From assembly GCF_019278565.1 (NCBI RefSeq), contig NZ_CP058988.1, positions 2,294,001 to 2,358,000 of the forward strand: a DNA stretch of 64,000 nt. The letters are read 5' to 3'. The number at the start of each line of letters is the position of its first letter. Position 1 is the first letter of the stretch. Origin of the DNA: Cellulophaga sp. HaHa_2_95 (GTDB lineage Bacteria > Bacteroidota > Bacteroidia > Flavobacteriales > Flavobacteriaceae). Below are positions 54,414-61,973 of this stretch, one piece after another. The notes under the pieces were generated by a model. That model was not told the DNA's origin, searched no databases, and saw only the letters and a program-made list of their open reading frames with translations. Made by a program: the position numbers and the translations under genes.

Positions 54414-55073
54414 ATGAAGAATTATTTTTTGTGTGGATTGTTGTTTCTTGCAATGACCTCATGTGTGGTAAAAAAAACGATAATAGAAAAACCTATTGTT
54501 TTTGATGCGGAGCGAGAACAATTAACACTAGAGTATATGAAAGATAGGTATGGTTTAGAAGCCACCACCTCTGAAATAACGCCAAAAATGATTGTTCTTC
54601 ATTGGACGGTCATTCCTACTTTAAAGGGTTCGTATGATGCTTTTTACAGTGCTAAATTACCCAATTGGAGACCTGATTTAGAAAATGTAAGCGGATTAAA
54701 TGTTTCTTCTCAATTTTTAATTGACCAAGATGGGACTATTTATCAATTAATGCCGGAGAACCAAATGGCAAGACATGTCATAGGATTAAACCATTGTGCA
54801 ATTGGTGTAGAAAACGTGGGTGGTGGTACAGATTTACCATTATCAAGGAAACAATTGAAATCTAATATATGGCTAGTAAAATATTTAAAAGATAAATATG
54901 ATATAGACTATGTTATTGGTCATTATGAATATACTAATTTTGAAGGTCATGAACTATGGCTCGAAAAGGATGCGGGATACCGAACGGTAAAAACAGATCC
55001 AGGAGAGCGTTTCATGAAAAAAGTGCGTAAAGCAACTAAAAAATTAGAATTTAAACCTGTCCCTGAAAATTAA
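54414..55073 (+). CDS. N-acetylmuramoyl-L-alanine amidase (Amidase_2), lipoprotein
   Basis: The 219-aa protein has a lipobox MTSC near residue 17. An Amidase_2/PGRP domain (~55-205) follows: zinc histidines in VLHWTVIP and GHYEYTNFEGHELW, and the active region HCAIGVENVGG. It cleaves the amide bond between the glycan strand and stem peptide. It sits between the 3D-domain lipoprotein and the M14 peptidase. Confidence 0.87.
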   Translation: MKNYFLCGLLFLAMTSCVVKKTIIEKPIVFDAEREQLTLEYMKDRYGLEATTSEITPKMIVLHWTVIPTLKGSYDAFYSAKLPNWRPDLENVSGLNVSSQFLIDQDGTIYQLMPENQMARHVIGLNHCAIGVENVGGGTDLPLSRKQLKSNIWLVKYLKDKYDIDYVIGHYEYTNFEGHELWLEKDAGYRTVKTDPGERFMKKVRKATKKLEFKPVPEN

Positions 55074-55077
55074 AAAG

Positions 55078-56586
55078 ATGAAATTATACATTCTCTTCGT
55101 CTCATTTATAATGAGCTTATCGGCTTCTTGCCAATCAAAAATGGCGGAAACTACGCTAAAAGAAAATCCAGAAAAGCAAGCTGATATAACTTCGGCCCTT
55201 TATGATACATATGATACTTATAAGGAATCTAGTTTAGCTAAAAGGAGAATCAAACACCACGAAATACAACCTCTAATAGCGAAGTTTAAAGCGAAAGAAG
55301 GATATACCGTAACTAAAGTAGGAGAATCTATAGAAGGTAGGCCTTTATCTTTAATAAGTGTAGGGAGCGGAGCAACCAATGTTTTTTTATGGTCTCAAAT
55401 GCATGGTGATGAACCAACGGCTACACAGGCCATTTTTGATATTCTCAATTTTTTAGACAGTAAGGATTTTCAAAAAGAAAAGGCCTCTATATTAGGTAAT
55501 CTAACCCTTCATTTCCTGCCCATGCTAAACCCTGATGGAGCAGAAGTATATACGCGTAGAAATACCTTAGGGATAGATATAAATAGAGACGCTCTTGCAT
55601 TACAATCACCAGAAGGCAGAACACTTAAAAGAGTGCGTGATAGCTTAGATGCAGATTTTGGTTTTAATCTACACGATCAAAGTACTTATTATAATGCTGA
55701 GCGAACAGAGAAACCTGCTACAATCTCCTATTTAGCACCAGCTTATAATTATGAAAAAGATATAAATGATGTGCGTGCGAATGCTATGAAGATCATTGTT
55801 TATATGAATAAGATTATTCAAAATTATGCGCCTGGTCAAGTAGGGAGGTATAATGATGATTTTGAGCCTAGAGCCTTTGGTGATAATATTCAGAAATGGG
55901 GTACAAGTGCTATTTTAATAGAATCAGGAGGCTTTAATAAAGATACCGAAAAGCAAGAAATTAGAAAACTAAATTACGTTTCTATCTTATCTGCAATCTA
56001 TACAATATCTGATAAAAGTTACATGGAAATAGCTATAGCTGATTATGAGAAAATACCAGAAAATGACCGTAAGCTTTTCGATCTAAAAATTGAAAATCTT
56101 ACTTATAAACTGTTAGGAAAGGAATACACATTAGATTTGGGCATTCAGAGATTTGAAAATGATAAGCCAAATCATAATGATTTTTATATTTCTAGTAGTA
56201 TTGTAGAACAAGGAGATTTATCTACGTATTACGGGTATGAGACTTTTGATGCTAAGGGGTATATAGCAACCTTAGGTAAAGTTTATCCCAACAAAATTTC
56301 TTCCATGACAGACTTTTTAAAGTTAGATGCTTTTGAATTATTAAAGCAAGGGTACTTATTTGTTACTGTAAACGGAATACCGGAAAAAATTATGGAGTCT
56401 CCTTTGCCTTTAAACATTACAAGAGGCAGCTACAAAGCTCCTGCTAATTTAAGACTTGCAGTAGGTGTTAATCCATCATTCTTCTTAGAAAAAAATGGAA
56501 AAATCATGTATGCTGTGGTGAATGGGTATTTGATTGATTTACAATCAAAGGCGACAAGTTTTAAAAATGCTTTAATCCTCAAATAG
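55078..56586 (+). CDS. M14-family zinc carboxypeptidase, lipoprotein
   Basis: The 502-aa protein has a signal with a Cys near residue 18 (SLSASC), then an M14 domain: zinc motif MHGDEPT (HxxE), LHFLPMLNPDG, NRDA, third zinc His in FNLHDQST and catalytic Glu in AILIESGGF. A ~170-residue C-terminal extension follows. It could trim peptidoglycan stem peptides or import peptides; context (amidase 4 nt upstream) favours the cell wall. Confidence 0.85.
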   Translation: MKLYILFVSFIMSLSASCQSKMAETTLKENPEKQADITSALYDTYDTYKESSLAKRRIKHHEIQPLIAKFKAKEGYTVTKVGESIEGRPLSLISVGSGATNVFLWSQMHGDEPTATQAIFDILNFLDSKDFQKEKASILGNLTLHFLPMLNPDGAEVYTRRNTLGIDINRDALALQSPEGRTLKRVRDSLDADFGFNLHDQSTYYNAERTEKPATISYLAPAYNYEKDINDVRANAMKIIVYMNKIIQNYAPGQVGRYNDDFEPRAFGDNIQKWGTSAILIESGGFNKDTEKQEIRKLNYVSILSAIYTISDKSYMEIAIADYEKIPENDRKLFDLKIENLTYKLLGKEYTLDLGIQRFENDKPNHNDFYISSSIVEQGDLSTYYGYETFDAKGYIATLGKVYPNKISSMTDFLKLDAFELLKQGYLFVTVNGIPEKIMESPLPLNITRGSYKAPANLRLAVGVNPSFFLEKNGKIMYAVVNGYLIDLQSKATSFKNALILK

Positions 56587-56587
56587 C

Positions 56588-56764
56588 CTATTCGTACAAA
56601 TAACCGAATGTTACACTTATATTGTTCATATTTAAGAGAAGCAAAACAAGCATAGATATAAGTAAGAAAGTAATAGAAGCAAATAGTGCTATAGCAAAAG
56701 CTTTAATCCAAACGGGCATTCCGTGTAATGAACTCTGTTCTATAATTTGGTACATAACATTCAT
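56588..56764 (-). CDS. Small single-span membrane protein (58 aa), unknown function
   Basis: The ORF starts MNVMYQIIEQSSLHGMPVW and contains one long hydrophobic helix (~18-46; IALFASITFLLISMLVLLLL), ending FGYLYE. It is just too short for common length cut-offs. It ends 1 nt from the convergent M14 gene. The composition is that of a real membrane helix, and the plus-strand ORF in the same place looks like its shadow. No family recognised. Confidence 0.55.
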   Translation of the reverse strand: MNVMYQIIEQSSLHGMPVWIKAFAIALFASITFLLISMLVLLLLNMNNISVTFGYLYE

Positions 56765-56881
56765 AAGGTTTTTTTTTAAGTGTTACATAGCTAAAAATGT
56801 TAAGTAGGCAAGGTGTCGGGGGGCATCCTTTGTATATAGAACAACTATGGAATTAAATACCCTACCTTAAAACGTATAAAT

Positions 56882-56917
56882 AAAAAAAGGGGATGCTGTG
56901 AAGCATCCCCTTTTTTT
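56882..56917. terminator. Terminator after the OmpA-like gene
   Basis: AAAAAAAGGGGATGCT (56882-56897) and AGCATCCCCTTTTTTT (56902-56917) form a perfect 16-bp stem with GTGA loop. It serves the minus-strand OmpA-like gene and could also stop plus-strand transcripts. Confidence 0.92.
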
Positions 56918-56937
56918 GGTGATATATTTGGATCTTA

Positions 56938-57765
56938 TTAAAGACCTTCAGAATCTAATAAAGCAAAGAATTTATCTAAGTTAGGAATAATAACTATTCT
57001 TGTTCTTCTGTTTTTAGATCTATTTTCTTTAGAATCATTTTCTACTAGCGGTAAGTAGCTACTTCTACCAGAAGCAATTAATTTTTCTGGAGCTACATTG
57101 TACTTACTTTGTAAAATACGTACCACAGATGTTGCTCTTTTTACACTTAAATCCCAGTTATCTTGAAACATTGGAGTTTGAATTGTTCTAGAATCAGTAT
57201 GACCTTCAACCATTACTTCCATACTTGGCTCAGAATTGATTACATCAGCAATTTTCTTAAGGATATTGTTTGCTTTGTTGCTAACTGTGTAACTACCACT
57301 ATTAAAAAGTAATTTATCAGAGATGTTGATCATAACAACAGTTTTGTCGATATCAATATTTACATCATCCTCATCATCAGAAATAGATTTCTTTAAATTG
57401 TAAGAAATAGCTAAGTTGATAGAATCTTCCATAGTTTTAGCATTTGCTAAAAGAGCAGGATCTACTTTACTTAAAGTAGCTTTCATTTTTTCTTTAGTGT
57501 TGTTGCTCATTACAGCAATATCATCTACAGAACTATATTGAGAATCGTTAACTTCTTTTAATGAATTTATTTTATCATTATACTCAGTAACTCTAGCTTC
57601 AATTTTAGTCATCTTAGCTTCAAGATCTTCTTTTTCTACTTGAGTTTTAGTTAAGATACTTTTTGTGTTATTTAAATCAGACTCTAAGGCTACATATTTT
57701 TTCTTAGATACACATGAGCTTAAAGCAACAATCGATACAATAGTGATTACAGATAATTTCTTCAT
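56938..57765 (-). CDS. OmpA-family lipoprotein with coiled coil
   Basis: The 275-aa protein has a lipobox LSSC (~15-18), a coiled coil (~22-70), a middle linker and an OmpA-like peptidoglycan-binding domain (~150-265; VEGHTDSR, RATSVVRIL, SKNRRTRIVI). It probably tethers the outer membrane to peptidoglycan. It sits between the terminators at 56882 and 57851. Confidence 0.9.
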   Translation of the reverse strand: MKKLSVITIVSIVALSSCVSKKKYVALESDLNNTKSILTKTQVEKEDLEAKMTKIEARVTEYNDKINSLKEVNDSQYSSVDDIAVMSNNTKEKMKATLSKVDPALLANAKTMEDSINLAISYNLKKSISDDEDDVNIDIDKTVVMINISDKLLFNSGSYTVSNKANNILKKIADVINSEPSMEVMVEGHTDSRTIQTPMFQDNWDLSVKRATSVVRILQSKYNVAPEKLIASGRSSYLPLVENDSKENRSKNRRTRIVIIPNLDKFFALLDSEGL

Positions 57766-57850
57766 TTTATAATTTTTAGTTATTTCTAATAAACAATTTC
57801 ATTCTATGCTTATTATCTACGATGAAAATTCAAAAAAAGACGTCTTAATT

Positions 57851-57885
57851 TAAAAAAACAAAGGCCACCCAAATAGGGTAGCCTT
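57851..57885 (-). terminator. Terminator after the VWA lipoprotein gene
   Basis: On the minus strand AAGGCTACCC pairs with GGGTGGCCTT (one G-U pair), loop TATTT, followed by TGTTTTTTT. Confidence 0.8.
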
Positions 57886-57908
57886 GTAAAATATTGTTAA
57901 TCTGATAG

Positions 57909-59000
57909 TTATTCGCAACCGCCTGTAAAACCTTTTGCATTAAATTTTGTTTGAACAGCTCCTTGTAAGCTACCCGATGTTACTTGAATGGCTAAGTTGT
58001 TCTCGCCACTACCATCACGTTTTGGGCTACAGTACTCAAATAAGTAGAAACTATTTGCTCGTTGTGACACCAAATAAGAGATGTTATTAAAGGTTGTCTC
58101 TAATTCTGCCTTGTTTCCAGCAAACACACTAGACGTTTTTCCTATGCTAGATAAAACTTCAGTATCAATCTCACTTCCTAAGCCAATAGTGAAGTAAGAA
58201 ATATTTAAGCTTGCATTTTTCACCTTATCTAAAGCAGCTTTCTCAGTGTAGCGAGAGGCTTGATCTGTACCATCTGTAAAGATTACGATTGATGCAGCAC
58301 CAATAATATCATTATTTTTAGTGTCATTGATTAATTTTTCTGCTTTCTCTGTAGATTTGATTACAGCGCCATATAAGTCTGTTGAAGGATCATTGCTAAT
58401 GTCGTCCGTAATTCCGTCAATAGAAGCAATCAATTCTTCTTTAGAAGCTGTTAGATCATTTAATAAGTGTAGTTCATCTTCGCCATCAAACCAGTAAATC
58501 GCCATTTTATTAGATGCAGTTTCTACTTCAGGCATAACATTATTGATAAAACTAACAGAAGCTGTTTTCAATTCTTGTAAACTACTGCTTAAAACACTAT
58601 TACTTAAATCTAATACTAATAAAGTGCTATTGTTGAAAATCTGGGCGTTTGGAGAAATTCTCGCTTGTGCTTCAGATGTAGAGATCTTATTAAAGCAATC
58701 GTCGTTCCTACCTTGCTCGTAAATGGTAAATTGATTGGCGGTTAAGCCAGGTACTGGATTTCCTTCGGTATCAGACACTTTAAAAAATATAGATACTTTT
58801 CCAGGCAGTGTAGTAAATTGGTCTTGGATAGATAGGGTCAGTTGGCTATCTCCTAAATCTAAACATGCATCTACTGTAGAGCCTTGCCCTAAATCAGAAC
58901 CTGTACTCGGGTTAAAAAAAACATCGTTCTCTGCATTTCCACAAGAAAACAAGGTAAACAATGCTATTAGGTAATATGATGATTTCAATATTTTATTCAT
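57909..59000 (-). CDS. VWA-domain lipoprotein
   Basis: From the ATG at 59000 the 363-aa product has a lipobox TLFSC (Cys ~20). A VWA domain (~120-320) follows with the MIDAS motif VLDLSNS and IFTDGTD. A Cys-containing C-terminal part (FEYCSPKRDG ... GGCE) closes it. Ahead of the VWA fold lies a ~75-residue domain with VSDTEGNPVPGLTANQFTI, resembling an Ig-like/VWFA-associated module. A surface or periplasmic binding role is likely but unspecified. A 16-bp palindrome lies 20 nt upstream of the start. Confidence 0.8.
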   Translation of the reverse strand: MNKILKSSYYLIALFTLFSCGNAENDVFFNPSTGSDLGQGSTVDACLDLGDSQLTLSIQDQFTTLPGKVSIFFKVSDTEGNPVPGLTANQFTIYEQGRNDDCFNKISTSEAQARISPNAQIFNNSTLLVLDLSNSVLSSSLQELKTASVSFINNVMPEVETASNKMAIYWFDGEDELHLLNDLTASKEELIASIDGITDDISNDPSTDLYGAVIKSTEKAEKLINDTKNNDIIGAASIVIFTDGTDQASRYTEKAALDKVKNASLNISYFTIGLGSEIDTEVLSSIGKTSSVFAGNKAELETTFNNISYLVSQRANSFYLFEYCSPKRDGSGENNLAIQVTSGSLQGAVQTKFNAKGFTGGCE

Positions 59001-59303
59001 TTTCAATTTTTTAAATGTTCAAGCGTTATAACGCTTATTGTGCTACAAAATTATATATATGTTTTTGATTAACTGTTAAACATTGTTAAGATTTATACTA
59101 ATATCTTAGGGCGGTTTCATATTAAATGTATGTTAAAACGATATATGTCGAATTTTATGGCTTAAATCACTTCGTATTTTCAATATCTTGTACCTCCGTA
59201 TATTTGGAGTTTAAATCAAAGATTATGCCATCATGATCTTTGTGAATTGGATTAATAATAACTTATAGACCATACATAGTAAAAGGAAATCGCAGGTAGT
59301 TTT
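59001..59303. promoter_or_regulatory. Divergent intergenic region with 16-bp palindrome and candidate promoter
   Basis: AAGCGTTATAACGCTT (59021-59036) is a perfect 16-bp palindrome close to the VWA lipoprotein start. TATATTTG (59199-59206) is a perfect -7 element on the plus strand ahead of xdhC. CAAAGAT (59217-59223) and ATCTTTG (59236-59242) form an inverted repeat in its probable leader. No convincing gene is seen. Confidence 0.5.
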
Positions 59304-60314
59304 ATGATGCATGAATTTAAAAAAATAGTAGCAGCTCATATAGCAGCAAAAGCAGAAAATATAACAACTGTTTTAGCAACTGTGGTTGCCTTAGATGGTT
59401 CGTCCTATAGAAAACCAGGAGTGCGGATGCTTTTATTGGCTAATGGCGAAATGGTAGGGGCAGTAAGTGGTGGTTGTGTTGAAAAGGAAATACAATTACA
59501 AGCGAAATCTGTATTTGAAACAGCTATTCCTAAAATGATGACCTATGATGGACGATACCGTCTGGGGTGCGAAGGGGTTTTATATTTATTATTAGAATCT
59601 TTTAATCTCTCGAACTTATTTATAGAAACCTTCCATAGCGCGCTTAAGGAGCGACTTAGTTTTAAAATTACCTCGTATTATAAAAAAGAAGTTGTTGCAG
59701 AAATAGGCTTAGGAACAAAGGTGCAATTTCAAAATAGCACCTACCCAGTAAGTTTAAAACACCCTTTAAATACAGATTGCAAAATTTTAGAAGAACGCAT
59801 GTTTCCTTGTTTTAAATTATTAGTTATTGGTACGGAGCATGATGCTGTCGTATTATCTAGTATGGCGCATTTAATGGGTTGGGAGGTAGGTATAGTAGCG
59901 CATCCTCTAGAAGCTAAAACAATATCAGATTTTCCTGGTAGTTCTGATTTTGAGCAAATTACACCTGAAAATTATGACGCAAGTGAAATAGATGCACAGA
60001 CAGCTGTTGTTTTAATGAATCATAGTTACGCCAAAGATTTATTGTTTTTACAAGCGCTACAATATAGTACTCCTGCTTATGTTGGGATATTAGGGCCTAT
60101 GCACCGCAGAGAAAAGCTACTTGGTGAAATTATAGACAAAAACCCAGAAGTTTCAGAACAGTTTATAGATATTATTCATGGACCTGCCGGCTTAAATATT
60201 GGGTCTGTAACACCCCAAGAGATAGCGCTTTCTATTTTAGCGGAAATTATGGCGGTAGTGCGTAATGAGAATCCAATGTTTCTGAAAGATAAAGTAAATC
60301 AATATTCTAATTGA
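59304..60314 (+). CDS. XdhC/CoxI-family molybdenum hydroxylase maturation protein
   Basis: The 336-aa protein has the XdhC pattern: VVALDGSSYRKPGVRML near 27-43, GAVSGGCVEKE near 53, YDGRYRLGCEGVLYLL, and a Rossmann-like C-terminal half (LLVIGTEHDAVVL; VGILGPMHRREKLL; GPAGLNIG). XdhC proteins bind and sulfurate the molybdenum cofactor before insertion into xanthine-dehydrogenase-type enzymes. Its TGA overlaps the ATG of the next gene. The target enzyme is not in the window. Confidence 0.88.
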   Translation: MMHEFKKIVAAHIAAKAENITTVLATVVALDGSSYRKPGVRMLLLANGEMVGAVSGGCVEKEIQLQAKSVFETAIPKMMTYDGRYRLGCEGVLYLLLESFNLSNLFIETFHSALKERLSFKITSYYKKEVVAEIGLGTKVQFQNSTYPVSLKHPLNTDCKILEERMFPCFKLLVIGTEHDAVVLSSMAHLMGWEVGIVAHPLEAKTISDFPGSSDFEQITPENYDASEIDAQTAVVLMNHSYAKDLLFLQALQYSTPAYVGILGPMHRREKLLGEIIDKNPEVSEQFIDIIHGPAGLNIGSVTPQEIALSILAEIMAVVRNENPMFLKDKVNQYSN

Positions 60315-60910
60315 TGCAGAAAATAGCTTTATTATTATTAGCCGCAGGAGCATCTTCTAGGATGAAAGATCATATAAAGCAATTGTTACCTTATAAGGAT
60401 TCCACTTTGTTAGAACACGCTGTTAAAAACGCAAAGTCGAGTAAGGTATCTGAAGTTTTTGTGGTATTAGGGGCTAATTATGATACGATCCTTGCAACTA
60501 CAACCTTAGAAAAAATATCTATCATAAGAAATGAGGAATGGCATTTAGGTTTGGGGAGTTCAATAGCTAAAGGAGTGGCGTATATAGATAGTTTATCGCA
60601 AAACTATGAGGCCATACTTATTGGGTTAGCAGATCAACCTTTAATGGATGCTACATTTTACAATCAACTCATCACTTTATATCAAGAAACAAAATCAGAT
60701 TGCGTAGCTACTAATTATGGTTTTAAGAAAGGGGTGCCCGCTTTATTTTCGAAGATGCATTTTGGTATTCTAGCGGGTTTGAATCAAGATTCTGGCGCAC
60801 AAAAGCTTTTGATTGATAAAAAAACACTTAGTATTGATAGTGCCGCTAAACATACGGACATAGATACATGGGAAGACTATCAATGGTTGCTAAATAAGAT
60901 AGCGCAGTAA
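60314..60910 (+). CDS. MocA/MobA-like molybdopterin nucleotidyltransferase
   Basis: From the ATG at 60314 the 198-aa product has the nucleotidyltransferase signature LLLAAGASSRM near the N-terminus, VVLGAN, and IGLADQPLM (metal-binding Asp). It resembles MocA, which makes the cytosine dinucleotide form of the cofactor for xanthine-dehydrogenase-type enzymes. Overlap with xdhC (TGATG) supports a joint role. The GTP versus CTP preference cannot be read. Confidence 0.83.
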   Translation: MQKIALLLLAAGASSRMKDHIKQLLPYKDSTLLEHAVKNAKSSKVSEVFVVLGANYDTILATTTLEKISIIRNEEWHLGLGSSIAKGVAYIDSLSQNYEAILIGLADQPLMDATFYNQLITLYQETKSDCVATNYGFKKGVPALFSKMHFGILAGLNQDSGAQKLLIDKKTLSIDSAAKHTDIDTWEDYQWLLNKIAQ

Positions 60911-60912
60911 TC

Positions 60913-61059
60913 TTATTGCTTCGAATTTAGCTCTAAAGTACTTGCAGTAGTTTCTTTACCGTAATCTTGAAAAATTCCACAAGAGTTTTCTTTCTTAATT
61001 AAAGAAGGAGCTTCTTTTCTTTTTGCTAATGCTTCAATTTCTGGAGATAAATACGTCAT
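60913..61059 (-). CDS. Small soluble protein (48 aa), unknown function
   Basis: The ORF starts MTYLSPEIEALAKRKEAPSL and continues IKKENSCGIFQDYGKETTA to end in LNSKQ. It has balanced, charged, protein-like composition with one Cys and no hydrophobic segment. A CAGGG sequence lies 3 nt upstream of the ATG. It converges on the MocA-like gene with 2 nt between the stops. Most likely a real short gene. Confidence 0.55.
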   Translation of the reverse strand: MTYLSPEIEALAKRKEAPSLIKKENSCGIFQDYGKETTASTLELNSKQ

Positions 61060-61475
61060 AACCCTGAAAATTTATTAAATTATATTTTTTTAACGCACAC
61101 AGTGTTACATTGTTGTGTTTGTTAGGGCGAAATTAGTTAAAATATAACTTTGAATCGACGTATTGTTATTTATTTAAGAATCTATTCACGTAAAATTAAC
61201 AATTCTAAAAATACATACGCATTGTAAGGCGTTAAAGCACCAATAATACCAATTATTTTATATCCTTTTCATTTTCTGTTTTTTAAATCAAAAAAAGCTA
61301 CCTATCTTTGCATAAGCATTGAGAGTTATAAAACAGCTCATTATCTGCGCGTTGTTGCAACTTCTTTATAGATTATTAGGCAAATCATATTTACCAATCG
61401 TTCATTTTGAATTTCAATAACTCCACGACGGCTTATCACAAGCAAGTCTTATATTAATTTAAACTTATAATTTTA
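61060..61475 (+). promoter_or_regulatory. Long upstream region of the cold-shock gene with promoter and ~160-nt leader
   Basis: A perfect TATCTTTG -7 element lies at 61303-61310, predicting a start near 61316 and a 5' UTR of about 160 nt. This is much longer than elsewhere in the window. Local hairpins such as GTTG-TTG-CAAC and TGAG...CTCA are visible. Long structured leaders are known for cold-shock genes. No gene is seen in this stretch. Confidence 0.5.
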
Positions 61476-61919
61476 ATGGCGAGAGCACAAGAAACCTTTG
61501 GTAAAAAAGAACGAGAGAAGAAGCGTTTAAAAAAACGTGAAGAAAAGGCTAAGAAAAAAGAGCAACGTAAAGCAAGCGGAGAGCAAGATAGCATGTTTGT
61601 TTACGTAGATGAGAACGGGCATTTAGTAGATACGCCACCGGATCCATCAAAGAAAGTAAAAGTAGATGCTGAGAGTATTGTTCTAGGTATACCTAAGAAG
61701 GAAGAAAGTGACGAAGAAATAGATCCAGTACGTAAAGGTCGTGTTGAGTTTTTCAACGATTCTAAAGGATACGGATTTATTAAAGATTCTGAAACTCAAG
61801 AGAAATTCTTTGTACACGTTCAAGGGTGTCTTGAAGAGATCAAAGAGAACAACATGGTTCAATTTGAACTTGAGCGCGGCATGAAAGGAATGAATGCTGT
61901 AAGAGTCAAGAAAGTATAA
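61476..61919 (+). CDS. Cold-shock-domain protein with basic N-terminal extension
   Basis: The 147-aa protein has a highly charged Lys/Glu/Arg N-terminal helix (~8-35), an acidic linker, and a C-terminal cold-shock domain (~85-147). RNP1 is KGYGFI and RNP2 is FFVHV, followed by VQFELERGMKG. CSD proteins bind single-stranded RNA or DNA and act as RNA chaperones. The extension roughly doubles the size of a minimal CspA. It shares a terminator with convergent recQ. Confidence 0.92.
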   Translation: MARAQETFGKKEREKKRLKKREEKAKKKEQRKASGEQDSMFVYVDENGHLVDTPPDPSKKVKVDAESIVLGIPKKEESDEEIDPVRKGRVEFFNDSKGYGFIKDSETQEKFFVHVQGCLEEIKENNMVQFELERGMKGMNAVRVKKV

Positions 61920-61940
61920 ACAGACTAAAAAAATCATACA

Positions 61941-61973
61941 AAAAAAGGGTGTTCATTTGAACACCCTTTTTTT
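61941..61973. terminator. Bidirectional terminator between the cold-shock gene and recQ
   Basis: GGGTGTT and AACACCC (loop CATTTG) are flanked by A and T runs between two convergent genes; it touches the recQ stop codon. Confidence 0.9.

Noticed and set aside
56622..56807. 61-aa plus-strand ORF with TTG start
   Set aside because: It is antisense to the better 58-aa membrane protein and has no recognisable features.
59126..59236. 36-aa plus-strand ORF in the VWA-xdhC gap
   Set aside because: No supported start context; it overlaps the candidate xdhC promoter.
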